From JBBROS01 sp038229135 (GTDB lineage Bacteria; Pseudomonadota; Alphaproteobacteria; Acetobacterales; Acetobacteraceae), in assembly GCA_038229135.1 (NCBI GenBank), contig JBBROS010000008.1, positions 1-64,000 on the forward strand: a DNA stretch of 64,000 nucleotides. The letters are read 5' to 3'. Shown one piece after another: positions 1-7,976 of this stretch. Each line of letters starts with the position of its first letter. Within the stretch, counting starts at the first letter, position 1. The translations under genes and the position numbers were made by a program. The notes under the pieces were generated by a model that made no database searches, was not told where the DNA came from, and worked only from the letters and a program-made list of their open reading frames with translations.

Positions 1-843
1 GCGCATCAGCGCCGCACCCCACCGCGCCAGCGCCGCCCCGCTGCCCACCACCCCGCCCGACCCGGATACGTGCGGACCATACCGCCCCCGCCTCCAGCCG
101 CCCGGCGCTGCCCAATAGCCCGTCGCCAGCCCGGCCACCGGCTCCGCTTCGTCCTCCGGAAACCCCATCGACAACCCCAAGGGCCCGAACAGCACCCGCC
201 CCAGCGCCGGACCGTACGACTCCCCCAGCACCCGCTCGAGCACCCCCTGCCCCAGCCGCCAGCCGGTGTTCGAGTAGGCCATCTCCGCCCCCGGCGCCGA
301 GCACAGCCGCTCCACCCGCCCCAGCACGGACCCGATCTCCCCGGCCCCGACGGTCGCGCTGAACGGCAGCCCGGTCTGCCACAGCAGCTCCATCATGTCC
401 GGCAACCCGCCCGTCATCGCCAGCCCGCGCCACAGCGGCACCGCCCCCACCGCCTCCGGCAACCCCGGCAGCCCCGGCAGCCCCGGCAGCCCCGGCAGCA
501 GCGCCCCGATCGGCCGCGCCCCGGCTTCGCTCAGGTCCACCCCGGCTTCCAGCAGCATCACCGCCAGCATGTGCTTGCTGATGCTCGCATACCGCGTCGG
601 CGTGTCCGCCCCGAACGGCACCCCATGCTCCAGGCTGGCCAGCCCCCCGGCCGCCACGTCCCGCACCCCGTCCCCATCGAACAGCACGACCACGCCCCCC
701 GGCGCGCCCTGCCACCCACCCACCACCGCCCGCGCCGCCTCGCCCCCAGCCTTCCAGTCCAACGCCCGACAGTCCAACGCCGCCCCGTCCAACGCCGCCC
801 CGTCCAATGCCGCCCCGTCCGATGCCGCCCGGTCCAATGCCAT
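1..843 (-). CDS. Beta-lactamase-family serine hydrolase, C-terminus cut by window edge
   Basis: Reading the minus strand from 843 gives 281 open codons that run off position 1. Two signatures of the class C beta-lactamase/D-aminopeptidase fold are visible: SISK at residues 87-90 (SxxK nucleophile) and YSNTGW starting at residue 190 (YxN). A GSGGVVGSGAALARW stretch follows, which is typical later in the fold. The family hydrolyses amides or esters, often of D-amino acids or peptides; the substrate here is unknown. I chose the ATG at 843 because GGAGGG lies 8 bases upstream; in-frame ATGs at 894 and 900 have no such site. The N-terminus carries an ALDGA repeat and residues 117-129 an LPG repeat, both from short DNA repeats. 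No signal peptide is evident. Confidence 0.8.
   Translation of the reverse strand, partial: MALDRAASDGAALDGAALDGAALDCRALDWKAGGEAARAVVGGWQGAPGGVVVLFDGDGVRDVAAGGLASLEHGVPFGADTPTRYASISKHMLAVMLLEAGVDLSEAGARPIGALLPGLPGLPGLPGLPEAVGAVPLWRGLAMTGGLPDMMELLWQTGLPFSATVGAGEIGSVLGRVERLCSAPGAEMAYSNTGWRLGQGVLERVLGESYGPALGRVLFGPLGLSMGFPEDEAEPVAGLATGYWAAPGGWRRGRYGPHVSGSGGVVGSGAALARWGAALMR
463..498. repeat. 9-bp tandem repeat inside the hydrolase
   Basis: Four copies of CCCCGGCAG lie end to end and encode an LPG tripeptide series on the minus strand, between the SxxK and YxN motifs. Probably a flexible loop made by replication slippage. Confidence 0.85.
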
Positions 844-846
844 CGT
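772..846. repeat. 15-bp tandem repeat at the hydrolase N-terminus
   Basis: Five 15-base units begin at 772, 787, 802, 817 and 832. They share the core GTCCAAYGCCGCCCC, with the last unit diverging. On the minus strand they encode repeated A-L-D-G-A right after the start codon of the hydrolase, so the unit length keeps the frame. Confidence 0.85.
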
Positions 847-1299
847 CCAGTCCCTCCACGCCCCGACCAAAACGGCCGCGTGCCATCGTGACATCAACAT
901 GGGACCAGCTGAAGGGAGCGGTCGAGAGCCGGCTCGGCTGGCCGGTCGTGAGGCGGATGTCGCCGGCGGTCATCGCGACCGTCAGGTTGCCGGCCGCCAT
1001 CGAGCGGCGACGGAGCGCCGGAAACGCCGTGCCATGAACACCGGCCGTTCCGCGCGCGCCATCCGGCCGGAAAACCGTTGCGCAAGCAGCGGTGGTAACG
1101 ACTGGTCAAGGGCGCGTCGTCTCGAGGCGCCCCGGCCAGAGCGCTCATTGTGTGCCCATTTATGGTGCACCAGCCTGTATATGATCGAAATGAAACCGTT
1201 CGGCGCCCAAGCAGGGCCACAAGTTGACCTGGCACGGCGCGTGCAGGCCAACTCTGCCGGCCGCATCCAGGTCGGCCCTGCGTCAGGGGGAGAGCTCAC
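844..1299. other. Intergenic region between divergent hydrolase and amidase genes
   Basis: This 456-base gap has no convincing gene; the open frames across it lack family features. It must hold promoters for both directions. Its 1140-1200 part is less GC-rich than the surroundings and contains the 10-base palindrome TGGTGCACCA at 1163-1172. A sigma-54-like element lies at 1230-1245, upstream of the amidase pair. Confidence 0.6.
1230..1245 (+). promoter_or_regulatory. Possible sigma-54 (-24/-12) promoter
   Basis: TGGCACGGCGCGTGCA matches the RpoN consensus TGGCAC-N5-TTGCA at all but one position and keeps the GG and GC dinucleotides ten bases apart. It lies 54 bases before the TTG start of the amidase accessory gene. 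Nitrogen control would suit an amidase, but in GC-rich DNA a chance match is possible. Confidence 0.3.
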
Positions 1300-1506
1300 T
1301 TGCCACACACCACGCGCGAAGATTTCGAGGTGCTCGTCCGCCGGGCCGGCCTGACGCTGACGCCCGCACAGATCGATGAGATCTACGTCGGCTGGGGCTT
1401 CGTCGAGCCCATGCTCGACCGCATCCGCACCGAAGGTCGCGAGCGTGGGGCCGAGCCCGCGCACGTCTTTCGGCCCGAGTTCTACATCCCCGCCGCGGAG
1501 GCCTGA
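1300..1506 (+). CDS. Small GatC/AtzG-like amidase accessory protein
   Basis: This 68-residue protein starts at TTG with a strong AGGGGGAGAG ribosome site six bases upstream; no ATG is available in frame nearby. It ends three bases before the amidase start, so the two are surely co-translated. Its size, helical N-terminal part and a C-terminal FRPEFY segment resemble the small GatC-like partners (AtzG in cyanuric acid degradation) that wrap around amidase-signature enzymes. The likely role is to stabilise the amidase at 1510. The family assignment rests on size, position and general pattern rather than a diagnostic motif. Confidence 0.65.
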   Translation: MPHTTREDFEVLVRRAGLTLTPAQIDEIYVGWGFVEPMLDRIRTEGRERGAEPAHVFRPEFYIPAAEA

Positions 1507-1509
1507 GCC

Positions 1510-2946
1510 ATGGACACGCCCACCATCGCCGAAGCCGCCAGCCTCATCGCCGCCCGCAAGCTATCCCCGGTCGAGCTGGCCCGGCATTGCCTCGGCCGCA
1601 TCGAGGCCCTGAACGGCACGCTGCACGCCTTCATCGCCGTGACGGCCGAGCGCGCGATGGCCGACGCGAGCGCCGCCGAGGCCCGCCTCATGGCCGGCAC
1701 GATGCGCGGCCCGCTCGACGGCATCCCGATCGCGCACAAGGACATCTACGCCACGCGCGGCATCCCCACCACGGCGCACTCGAAGCTGCTCGAGGGCTGG
1801 GTTCCCACGGAGGACGCGACCACCGTGCGCACGCTGGCCGAGGCCGGCACCACCATGCTCGGTAAGCTCGCTACGCACGAGTTCGCCTTCGGCGGCCCCT
1901 CCTTCGACCTGCCCTGGCCGCCCGCGCGCAACCCTTGGAACACGGACCACTTCACCTCCGGCTCATCCTCCGGCACCGGCGCCGCGGTCGCCTCGGGCAT
2001 GATCCTGGGCGGCACCGGCTCCGACACCGGTGGCTCCATCCGGGGCCCGGCCGCGCTGTGCGGCATCGCCGGGCTCAAGCCCACATACGGGCTCTGCCCC
2101 CGCACCGGCATCCTGCCGCTCGCCTTCTCGCTAGACCACGCGGGCCCCATGGCCTGGACGGTCGAGGACTGCGCGCTCCTGTTGCAGCACATGGCAGGCC
2201 ACGACCCCGCCGACCCGGCGAGCGCCGACCGCCCGATACCGAGCTTCACGGCCAAGCTCGGCCACAGCATCGCGGGCGTGCGCATCGGCGTCGTGCGGCA
2301 ATGGCACGAAACCGACGTGCAGGTCTCCCCGGCAGTGCAGCGCGGGATCGACCAGGCGGTGGCACTCTTGCGCGACCAGGGCGCCACCATCGTGGACGTC
2401 GCGCTGCCGTCGCTCTTCGAATACCAGGCGGCCACCTTCGCGATCCTCACCACCGAGGCCTACGCACTGCACGAGCCCTGGATGCGGACACGCTTCCAGG
2501 ACTACGGCGAGCTCCTGCGGGACCGCATGGCGATGGGCGCACTGACCACCGGAACCGACTACCTCCAGGCGCTCCGCCGCCGCCACGAGCTCTGCATGCT
2601 CACCGCCGAAGCGGCCCGGGGCGTCGACATCCTCATCACCGCCGGCGCCCCCGCCGAGGCACCCCGCATCGACGCCGTGCCGAAATGGGGAAACCTGCAG
2701 ACCCCGAGCTTCACCAACCCGTTCAACCTCACCGGCTGGCCCGCCATCGGCGTCTGCTCCGGCCTCGGCGAGGGCGGCTTGCCGGTCGGCATCCAGATCG
2801 CCGCCAAGCCGTTCCAGGAGCCGCTGCTGCTGCAGGTAGCGCACGCCTTCGAACACGCAGCTGGCCTGCCGAGGGCGCGACCGAGCGTAGTTGCCGCCGC
2901 CGAGAACATCATCACAACCCGCGCGCCGGAACCCGCAACCGCCTAG
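1510..2946 (+). CDS. Amidase-signature hydrolase (GatA/AtzE-like)
   Basis: A 478-residue cytoplasmic amidase. The Ser-cisSer-Lys triad is visible: Lys77 in IAHKD, Ser152 in GSSSGTG and Ser176 in GSDTGGSIR. The family hydrolyses carbon-nitrogen amide bonds with release of ammonia or an amine. With the GatC-like small subunit just upstream it resembles the AtzE-AtzG arrangement of 1-carboxybiuret hydrolase. The substrate cannot be read from sequence, and many related enzymes are annotated as Asp-tRNA/Glu-tRNA amidotransferase subunit A by mistake; no gatB is seen here. Length and motifs are complete. Confidence 0.9.
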   Translation: MDTPTIAEAASLIAARKLSPVELARHCLGRIEALNGTLHAFIAVTAERAMADASAAEARLMAGTMRGPLDGIPIAHKDIYATRGIPTTAHSKLLEGWVPTEDATTVRTLAEAGTTMLGKLATHEFAFGGPSFDLPWPPARNPWNTDHFTSGSSSGTGAAVASGMILGGTGSDTGGSIRGPAALCGIAGLKPTYGLCPRTGILPLAFSLDHAGPMAWTVEDCALLLQHMAGHDPADPASADRPIPSFTAKLGHSIAGVRIGVVRQWHETDVQVSPAVQRGIDQAVALLRDQGATIVDVALPSLFEYQAATFAILTTEAYALHEPWMRTRFQDYGELLRDRMAMGALTTGTDYLQALRRRHELCMLTAEAARGVDILITAGAPAEAPRIDAVPKWGNLQTPSFTNPFNLTGWPAIGVCSGLGEGGLPVGIQIAAKPFQEPLLLQVAHAFEHAAGLPRARPSVVAAAENIITTRAPEPATA

Positions 2947-2970
2947 GCGCGACGCCACCGAACAAAACGT

Positions 2971-3018
2971 CTCCCCTCCCCTTGCGGGAGGGGGGCCTTG
3001 GGGAGGGGTGGCAGACAG
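2971..3018. repeat. Dispersed GC-rich palindromic repeat, family 1
   Basis: A CCCTCCCC-TTGCGGGAGGGG hairpin is followed by a second GGGGAGGGG arm. Similar copies occur at 7890, 11195, 12402 and 17270. It lies in the gap between the convergent amidase and the 167-residue gene, where it could act as a bidirectional terminator. Confidence 0.8.
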
Positions 3019-3082
3019 GGCAGGCCCTGATGCGCGCGTTGAACCATTGTGCTCGCCACACCGCTTCCGGCGGCGCGAACCC

Positions 3083-3586
3083 CTATCCTCCACAATGCGC
3101 CGCCGCCCCGGACGCCCAGAACGGCACCGCCACCCCCGGCACGCTCCGCCGCGCTGCATAGCCCGGGGGTGCCGCCCGTACCGCGCCCCACCATCCGTGG
3201 GCGCACTCCGACCGCCAGGCCATCTCGTCGGCCAGCGTCGTCCCCCGCGCCGCCAGCGCCGCCTCGAGGGCCGCCGTCGCCGCCCGCACGCAGGCATCGG
3301 CCGCATTCGACGGCGCGGCGGCATAGCCGCAGAATGCCGCAACGAAGCCCCGCATCTCGCCCGCAACCTCCGGCCAGTCCGCCATGCCCCAGGCCTGCAT
3401 CCATTCCTGTGCAACGGCCGCCTCGTCTATGCCGGGCTTGGCCGCAGTGCCCCGCATGTGCCGCAGCAGCTCCGCCCGGGCATGAACCGCGCGCGCGTGC
3501 AGCGCCGCCGCCTGCATGGCCCGGATGGCCTCGGCCGCCTCCGCCTGCGCCTCATCGACCAGATGCGTCCCCACCCCATTCGTCAT
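3083..3586 (-). CDS. Uncharacterised 167-residue protein coupled to nucleoside hydrolase
   Basis: The start ATG at 3586 overlaps the stop of the nucleoside hydrolase (ATGA), which strongly supports translation. The protein is alanine-rich and helical: Ala/Arg-rich helices fill residues 1-45, a DWPEVAGEMRGF segment follows in the middle, and the C-terminus is Gly/Ala-rich. There is no signal peptide, no membrane segment and no family I recognise. As the last gene of the sugar ABC/nucleoside hydrolase operon it may act on the same substrate, but nothing in it shows how. The C-terminal 30 residues have low complexity and may be poorly conserved. Confidence 0.6.
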   Translation of the reverse strand: MTNGVGTHLVDEAQAEAAEAIRAMQAAALHARAVHARAELLRHMRGTAAKPGIDEAAVAQEWMQAWGMADWPEVAGEMRGFVAAFCGYAAAPSNAADACVRAATAALEAALAARGTTLADEMAWRSECAHGWWGAVRAAPPGYAARRSVPGVAVPFWASGAAAHCGG

Positions 3587-4491
3587 GGCAGCCTCCCCAG
3601 CGTGTCGATCAGCCGCGCATAGAACCCGCGCGCATCCATCCGCCCCGCCACCGCCGCGTTCGGCGCCTGCCGGGTGCGCCCATGCCAGTCGATCGTGGTG
3701 CGCCCCCGCAATGGACCGGCCCCGGTCTCCACGTGCACGTGGCAGTCCCGCAGCTCGAACAGCTCGGGCCACAGCAACCAGGCCACCACGCACGGGTCGT
3801 GCAGCGGATGCCCCGCCGTCCCCAGACCCCCGGCGCGCGGCCGGCTCATCCACCCATGCACCGCCCGCAGCGTGCCACTCGTCCCCGCCGCCAGCCGCGC
3901 CATCTCGGCGGCATCCGGCACCGCCTCGAGCGTCACGTGCAGGCCGAACAGCGTCACGGGCACCCCGGCCCCCAGCACCACCGCCGCCGCATGCGGGTCC
4001 ACATACACGTTGAACTCGGCCGCCGGCGTCATGTTGCCGAGGTTCATGGCCCCGCCCATCATCGCCACCCGCACCCGCCCCACGATGTCCGGCGCCAGCC
4101 GCAGCGCCAGCGCCACATTGGTCAGCGGCCCCAACGCACATACGGTGATGGGCGTAGCGCGCGCATGCCGCACGATCGCCAGCGCCCCATGCTCCGCTTC
4201 GCCCTCCCCCGGTGCCGCCGCCAGCTCCGCCCCCGCCAGCCCGTCCGGCCCGCACACGAACTCCGCCGTCTCGAGCGGGAACAGCAGCGGCCCCGCCGCC
4301 CCGGCGTGTACCGCAACATCCCCTCGCCCCGCCAGCGCACACACCCGCCGCGCATTCGCCGCCGCCTGCGCCACGGGCACGTTGCCCGCCACCGCCGTGA
4401 TGGCCCGCACATCGAGCCCGGCCGCCAGCGCCAGCAGGATCGCCACCGCATCGTCCTGCCCCGGGTCCGTGTCGATCAGAAGCGGGCCCAT
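3583..4491 (-). CDS. Inosine-uridine-type nucleoside hydrolase
   Basis: 302 residues. The N-terminal DTDPGQDDA motif is the calcium and ribose binding signature of nucleoside N-ribohydrolases, which split nucleosides into base and ribose. A later HPLHDPCVVAWLL segment also matches the family (HDP). Typical length is 300-320, so it is complete. The start overlaps the stop of the ABC ATPase by one base, and its own stop overlaps the next start. Placed behind a monosaccharide-type ABC importer and an FGGY kinase, it suggests that the imported compound is a nucleoside or that the freed pentose is phosphorylated. Base specificity is unknown. Confidence 0.92.
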   Translation of the reverse strand: MGPLLIDTDPGQDDAVAILLALAAGLDVRAITAVAGNVPVAQAAANARRVCALAGRGDVAVHAGAAGPLLFPLETAEFVCGPDGLAGAELAAAPGEGEAEHGALAIVRHARATPITVCALGPLTNVALALRLAPDIVGRVRVAMMGGAMNLGNMTPAAEFNVYVDPHAAAVVLGAGVPVTLFGLHVTLEAVPDAAEMARLAAGTSGTLRAVHGWMSRPRAGGLGTAGHPLHDPCVVAWLLWPELFELRDCHVHVETGAGPLRGRTTIDWHGRTRQAPNAAVAGRMDARGFYARLIDTLGRLP

Positions 4492-5225
4492 CAGCCCATC
4501 ACCCCACCGCCCATCACGAGCGCCACGAGATCCTCGGCCCGACGCCCGCCCAACGGCTCGTCCACCACCTTCCGCCCGGCCCTGAGGATACAGACACGGT
4601 CCGCCAACGCCGCGACGTCCCGCATGTCGTGGCTCACCAGCACCACCGTCCGCCCCTCCCGCTTCAGCGCCCGCACCAACTCCAGCACCTGCGCCGTCTC
4701 CCGCACGCCCAGCGCCGCGGTCGGCTCGTCCATGATGATCACCTCCGCCCCCCAGCGCAGCGCCCGGCTGATCGCCACCGCCTGGCGTTGCCCGCCGCTC
4801 AGCCCCTCCACCGGCCGCCGCGTGTCCGCCACATGCACCGAAAGCCGGGCCAGATAGGCCTGCGCCTCGCGCCGCATCCGCCGTTTGTCCAGCAGCCCGA
4901 ACCGCACCAGCTCCGAGCCCATGAACACGTTCTCGTACACGCTCATCCGCGGTGCCAGCGCCAGCTCCTGGTAGATCGTCGCAACCCCCCGCACGAGCGC
5001 GTCGTGGGGGCTGCGGAACACCACCGCCTCCCCCCGCAGCGCCATGGTCCCCGCATCCGCCCGCTGCGCGCCCGACATGATCCGGATCAGGCTCGACTTG
5101 CCCGCCCCGTTATCCCCGCATACGGCCAGAACCTCGCCCGCATGCACCTCGAGGTCCACACCCTCGAGCGCCGCCACCCCGCCATACCGCTTGCCGACGC
5201 CTTGCAGGCTCAGCAGGGCACTCAT
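4491..5225 (-). CDS. Sugar ABC importer ATPase, single-domain (FrcA-like)
   Basis: A 244-residue ATPase with Walker A GDNGAGKSS, signature LSGGQRQAVAISRAL and Walker B VIIMDEPTAAL, plus the YQEL and LVSHDM elements usual in ribose/fructose-type transporters. It powers uptake with the permease at 6902 and the binding protein at 5329. Ribose-class importers often have a double-length ATPase (RbsA, about 500 residues); this is the single-domain FrcA-like form and would work as a homodimer. Confidence 0.92.
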   Translation of the reverse strand: MSALLSLQGVGKRYGGVAALEGVDLEVHAGEVLAVCGDNGAGKSSLIRIMSGAQRADAGTMALRGEAVVFRSPHDALVRGVATIYQELALAPRMSVYENVFMGSELVRFGLLDKRRMRREAQAYLARLSVHVADTRRPVEGLSGGQRQAVAISRALRWGAEVIIMDEPTAALGVRETAQVLELVRALKREGRTVVLVSHDMRDVAALADRVCILRAGRKVVDEPLGGRRAEDLVALVMGGGVMG

Positions 5226-5328
5226 GCCACCCCACCCCGAGACCCGTCATTGCCAGGCCCCCCTTGGGGCCGTGGTAGTCCAGGGGCCACACGCGCAGCC
5301 CAAAGCCGTCGCAGTCCCATGGCCGGCC

Positions 5329-6258
5329 CTACTTCTTCAGGAACTGCGCCACGTTCCCCGCATCCACCAACACCGCGTCCACATACAGATAAGGCCCGGC
5401 CTCCACGCTCGCCTTGGGCTGCTTCTTGACCACGATGGTCTCCACCGCATCCACCGCCATGACACCCATCCGCTCGAACGGGATCGCCACCGTCGCCACG
5501 ATGCAGCTCTCCGGGTCCGCGATGCGGCGATACGTCTCCGGCCCGCCATCGGCCGACACGATCGCCACCTGCTTGCGCGTCATCCCCTGCTGCTGCAGCA
5601 GGTCGTCCACGATGTAGGCCTGCCCGTCGAAGCTCGCCCACACGCCCTGCACGCGGCCGGCATTCTGCAGCAGCAGCGCCGACATCCCCGCCTTCACGTC
5701 CGCCTGCCACGCCGCCGTCCGGGCCATGGCGTGCGCCCCCGCCACCTTCACGCTCGGCGTCTCGGCCAGCACCTGGTCCAGCACCCGCCCGCGGATCCGG
5801 CTCGCTACGTTCTGCTCAAACCGCGTCTCCAGGATCGCCCCCTGGTAGCCGATGCGCCCCAGCAGATAGAGCGCCGCATCCGTCCCCACCTTCCACTCGT
5901 TCGTCTGGATGTCGAACAGCACGTGCGGGCTCCCCCCGCTCTGCACCGTGATGACCGGGATGCCCCGGTCCTTCGCCGCCTTGAACTGTGCGTCCGCCTC
6001 GATCGGCTTGCCCATCGCCACGATGATCGCATCCACCTTCCGGCTGATCAGCGCATCGAACTGCTCCGCATGCTTCGGCAGGCTCCCCTCCGAGTTCAGC
6101 AGCGTCACGTTCCAGCCCTTGGCCTTGGCCGCCTCCGCCGCCGCGTTCGCCACCCGCGCATGGGTCTCGGAGGAGAACTGGAACCCGATCACCCCCAACT
6201 CGAGCGCCCAAGCCGGCCCCGCCAGCAGAACCAGCACCATCAACCCGATCAGCCGCAT
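5329..6258 (-). CDS. Periplasmic sugar-binding protein of the ribose/LacI-like class
   Basis: The 309-residue protein begins with a cleavable signal peptide (MRLIGLMVLVLLAGPAWA). The ATG at 6258 is chosen because AGGGAGAG lies just upstream. The mature part has the two-lobed layout of RbsB-type proteins: a first lobe with ELGVIGFQFSSETHARVAN, then DAIIVAMG and a DGGPETYRRI segment in the second lobe. It should deliver a sugar or nucleoside to the permease at 6902. About 100 bases separate it from the ATPase gene. Confidence 0.9.
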   Translation of the reverse strand: MRLIGLMVLVLLAGPAWALELGVIGFQFSSETHARVANAAAEAAKAKGWNVTLLNSEGSLPKHAEQFDALISRKVDAIIVAMGKPIEADAQFKAAKDRGIPVITVQSGGSPHVLFDIQTNEWKVGTDAALYLLGRIGYQGAILETRFEQNVASRIRGRVLDQVLAETPSVKVAGAHAMARTAAWQADVKAGMSALLLQNAGRVQGVWASFDGQAYIVDDLLQQQGMTRKQVAIVSADGGPETYRRIADPESCIVATVAIPFERMGVMAVDAVETIVVKKQPKASVEAGPYLYVDAVLVDAGNVAQFLKK

Positions 6259-6287
6259 CGCACTCTCCCTTACTTTGCCCCGTCGCG

Positions 6288-6836
6288 TCAGCCAGGGTGC
6301 AACCGGTGGGGCGGTGCACCACCCTGCCCGGCATAGCCCCGCAGCGCGTCGTACGCCGCGACCTGCTCCGGCTTCAAAATGGCCTTCATCTCCAGATGCG
6401 CCGCAAGATGGACTGAACGCAGCCGTCCCTGCAGCGCCCCGATTGCCGCAGTCGCCTCGGTCACCGCCGCCGTCGTGGCCTTGGCGGACCGAAACGCCTC
6501 GTCCAACGCCCTTTCGCGATCGACCAGCTCGGTCCCGAGCGGCTTCGCGGCGGCTTCCATTCGCTGGAAGCTCGCCTGGGTCGCCGCCACTTGGGCGGCA
6601 CTGAGGCCCAGCCGGTCCCGCAGCTGAAGCACGTGCGCCGGGCCGGGATGGTTGTTCAGCTCCGCTGCCCGGGCCAGGCCCATGCCTCGCCCGGCCAGCA
6701 AGTCCGCCTGCTCCTCGGCCGACAGCGCTTTGATGTCGCGCGTCTGTTGCCCGGCATAGCTCCCACCCGCCAGACCGCTTTGGGCCACGACCGGCAGCGC
6801 TCCCATCAGTGCGACAGCAAAACCGAGTTTCCACAT
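6288..6836 (-). CDS. Periplasmic Spy/CpxP-like LTxxQ protein
   Basis: 182 residues from the ATG at 6836, with a signal peptide ending near VVAQSGLAGG. The mature protein is helical and has the AELNNHPGPAHVL and LGLSAAQ elements of the Spy/CpxP/heavy-metal-resistance family, with a second LKPEQ near the C-terminus. Family members are periplasmic chaperones or metal-stress sensors. It sits between the sugar-binding protein (30 bases downstream) and the permease (66 bases upstream) in the same direction. That is an odd place for a stress protein and may be an insertion into the operon. A longer open frame reaching to 6902 adds residues with no family character. Confidence 0.8.
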   Translation of the reverse strand: MWKLGFAVALMGALPVVAQSGLAGGSYAGQQTRDIKALSAEEQADLLAGRGMGLARAAELNNHPGPAHVLQLRDRLGLSAAQVAATQASFQRMEAAAKPLGTELVDRERALDEAFRSAKATTAAVTEATAAIGALQGRLRSVHLAAHLEMKAILKPEQVAAYDALRGYAGQGGAPPHRLHPG

Positions 6837-6901
6837 CGCCGAGCCCCCCCAGTTACGACCAACCCTTGCACGCAAGCCGGATCGCGCAAAGGCCCTCGCC
6901 A

Positions 6902-7846
6902 CTACTTGAACGCCGCCTGCTTAACCGCCGTGCCCGACACGGCGACCGACCCGATGATGATGGCACCCAGCGCCATGTCTTGCACGTAATACGCCGCCCC
7001 CATCAGCACGAGCCCGTTGCCCAGTACCTTCAGGATCAGCGCCGCCACCAGCGTCCCCAGCACGTTCGGCCGCCCGGGCTCGAACATCGTCATGCCCAGC
7101 AGCACCGCCGCGATCGCATACAGGAAATAGTCTCCCGCCATCCCCGGCGAGGCCGAGCTCAGGCTCGCCACCAGCAGCACCGCCGCGAGCCCCGCAAGCC
7201 CGCCCGACAGCGCCAGCCCCAGCCGCTTCATCCCCCGCGTATCCACCCCCGCCAGCCGCGCCGCCTCCGCCGCCTCCCCAGTCGCGGTCATCCGCGCCCC
7301 CGTCCGCGTCCACCGCACCAGCACCCACGCCACCGCCGCCACGCCCAGCATCCAAACCACCAGGTTCGGCAGCCCACCCAGCTCCCCCCTGGACAGCCCC
7401 GTGAAGTCCCGCGGCCACCGCCCCACGAACGCCACCCCCTTCGTGATCATGAACGCCGCCCCGCGCGCGATCGCCGCAACCCCCAAGGTCGCGATCAGGC
7501 TCGGCACGTACAGCACCGTCACCGCCAACCCGTTCAGCAGCCCGCACCCGAGCCCCACCCCCACGCCGGCCAACACCGCCACCCAGGCCGGCTGCCCGGC
7601 CTGCACCAGCCCGCCCGTGACCACGGCCGCAAGGCTCGCCACCTCCGCTACCGAGAGGTCCAGCTCCGCCACCAGCAGCGCCAGCGCGAACCCGATGGCG
7701 ACGATCGCCAGCACGCTCGCCTCCTTGGCCACGTTGAACAGGTTGCCCGGGCTCGAGAAGTTCGGCGCCGTCAGCAGGAACGCCACGAACAGCGCCACGC
7801 CCGCCAGCGCCGTCCCGTATCGCCCCGCAAACGCTCTCACAGACAT
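6902..7846 (-). CDS. Sugar ABC importer permease (RbsC/FrcC-like)
   Basis: A 314-residue integral membrane protein with eight or more hydrophobic segments. The family hallmark ELDLSVAEVASLAAVV (compare DLSVG) is near residue 60, followed by LNGLAV, PSLIATLG and a late EPGRPNVLGTLVAALIL segment. It forms the channel of the monosaccharide-class importer with the ATPase at 4491 and the binding protein at 5329. A dispersed repeat separates it from the kinase gene upstream. Confidence 0.92.
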   Translation of the reverse strand: MSVRAFAGRYGTALAGVALFVAFLLTAPNFSSPGNLFNVAKEASVLAIVAIGFALALLVAELDLSVAEVASLAAVVTGGLVQAGQPAWVAVLAGVGVGLGCGLLNGLAVTVLYVPSLIATLGVAAIARGAAFMITKGVAFVGRWPRDFTGLSRGELGGLPNLVVWMLGVAAVAWVLVRWTRTGARMTATGEAAEAARLAGVDTRGMKRLGLALSGGLAGLAAVLLVASLSSASPGMAGDYFLYAIAAVLLGMTMFEPGRPNVLGTLVAALILKVLGNGLVLMGAAYYVQDMALGAIIIGSVAVSGTAVKQAAFK

Positions 7847-7889
7847 GCTCTCTCACCCCAAAGCTCTCCCAAGGGAGAACGAGCGTCGT

Positions 7890-7940
7890 CTCCCCTCCCC
7901 TCGCGGGAGGGGCCGGGGGAGGGGCCGGGGGAGGGGGAGC
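7890..7940. repeat. Dispersed GC-rich palindromic repeat, family 1
   Basis: CTCCCCTCCCC-TCGCGGGAGGGG is followed by two GCCGGGGGAGGG arms in tandem. The copy lies between the kinase and permease genes of one operon, so if it forms an RNA hairpin it could reduce or uncouple expression of downstream genes. Confidence 0.8.
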
Positions 7941-7976
7941 GGCACGAGCCGGATCCGGACGGTCGAGCAGGCGCCT

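Noticed and set aside
1140..1200. Possible sigma-70 promoter around TATATGAT at 1178
   Set aside because: No -35 hexamer lies at an acceptable spacing; I did not list it as a promoter.
70..1354. Two long plus-strand frames (70-891 and 395-1354) rich in Pro/Arg/Ser
   Set aside because: They lie opposite the beta-lactamase-family gene, whose motifs are clear on the minus strand, and have only low-complexity composition from GC-rich codons.
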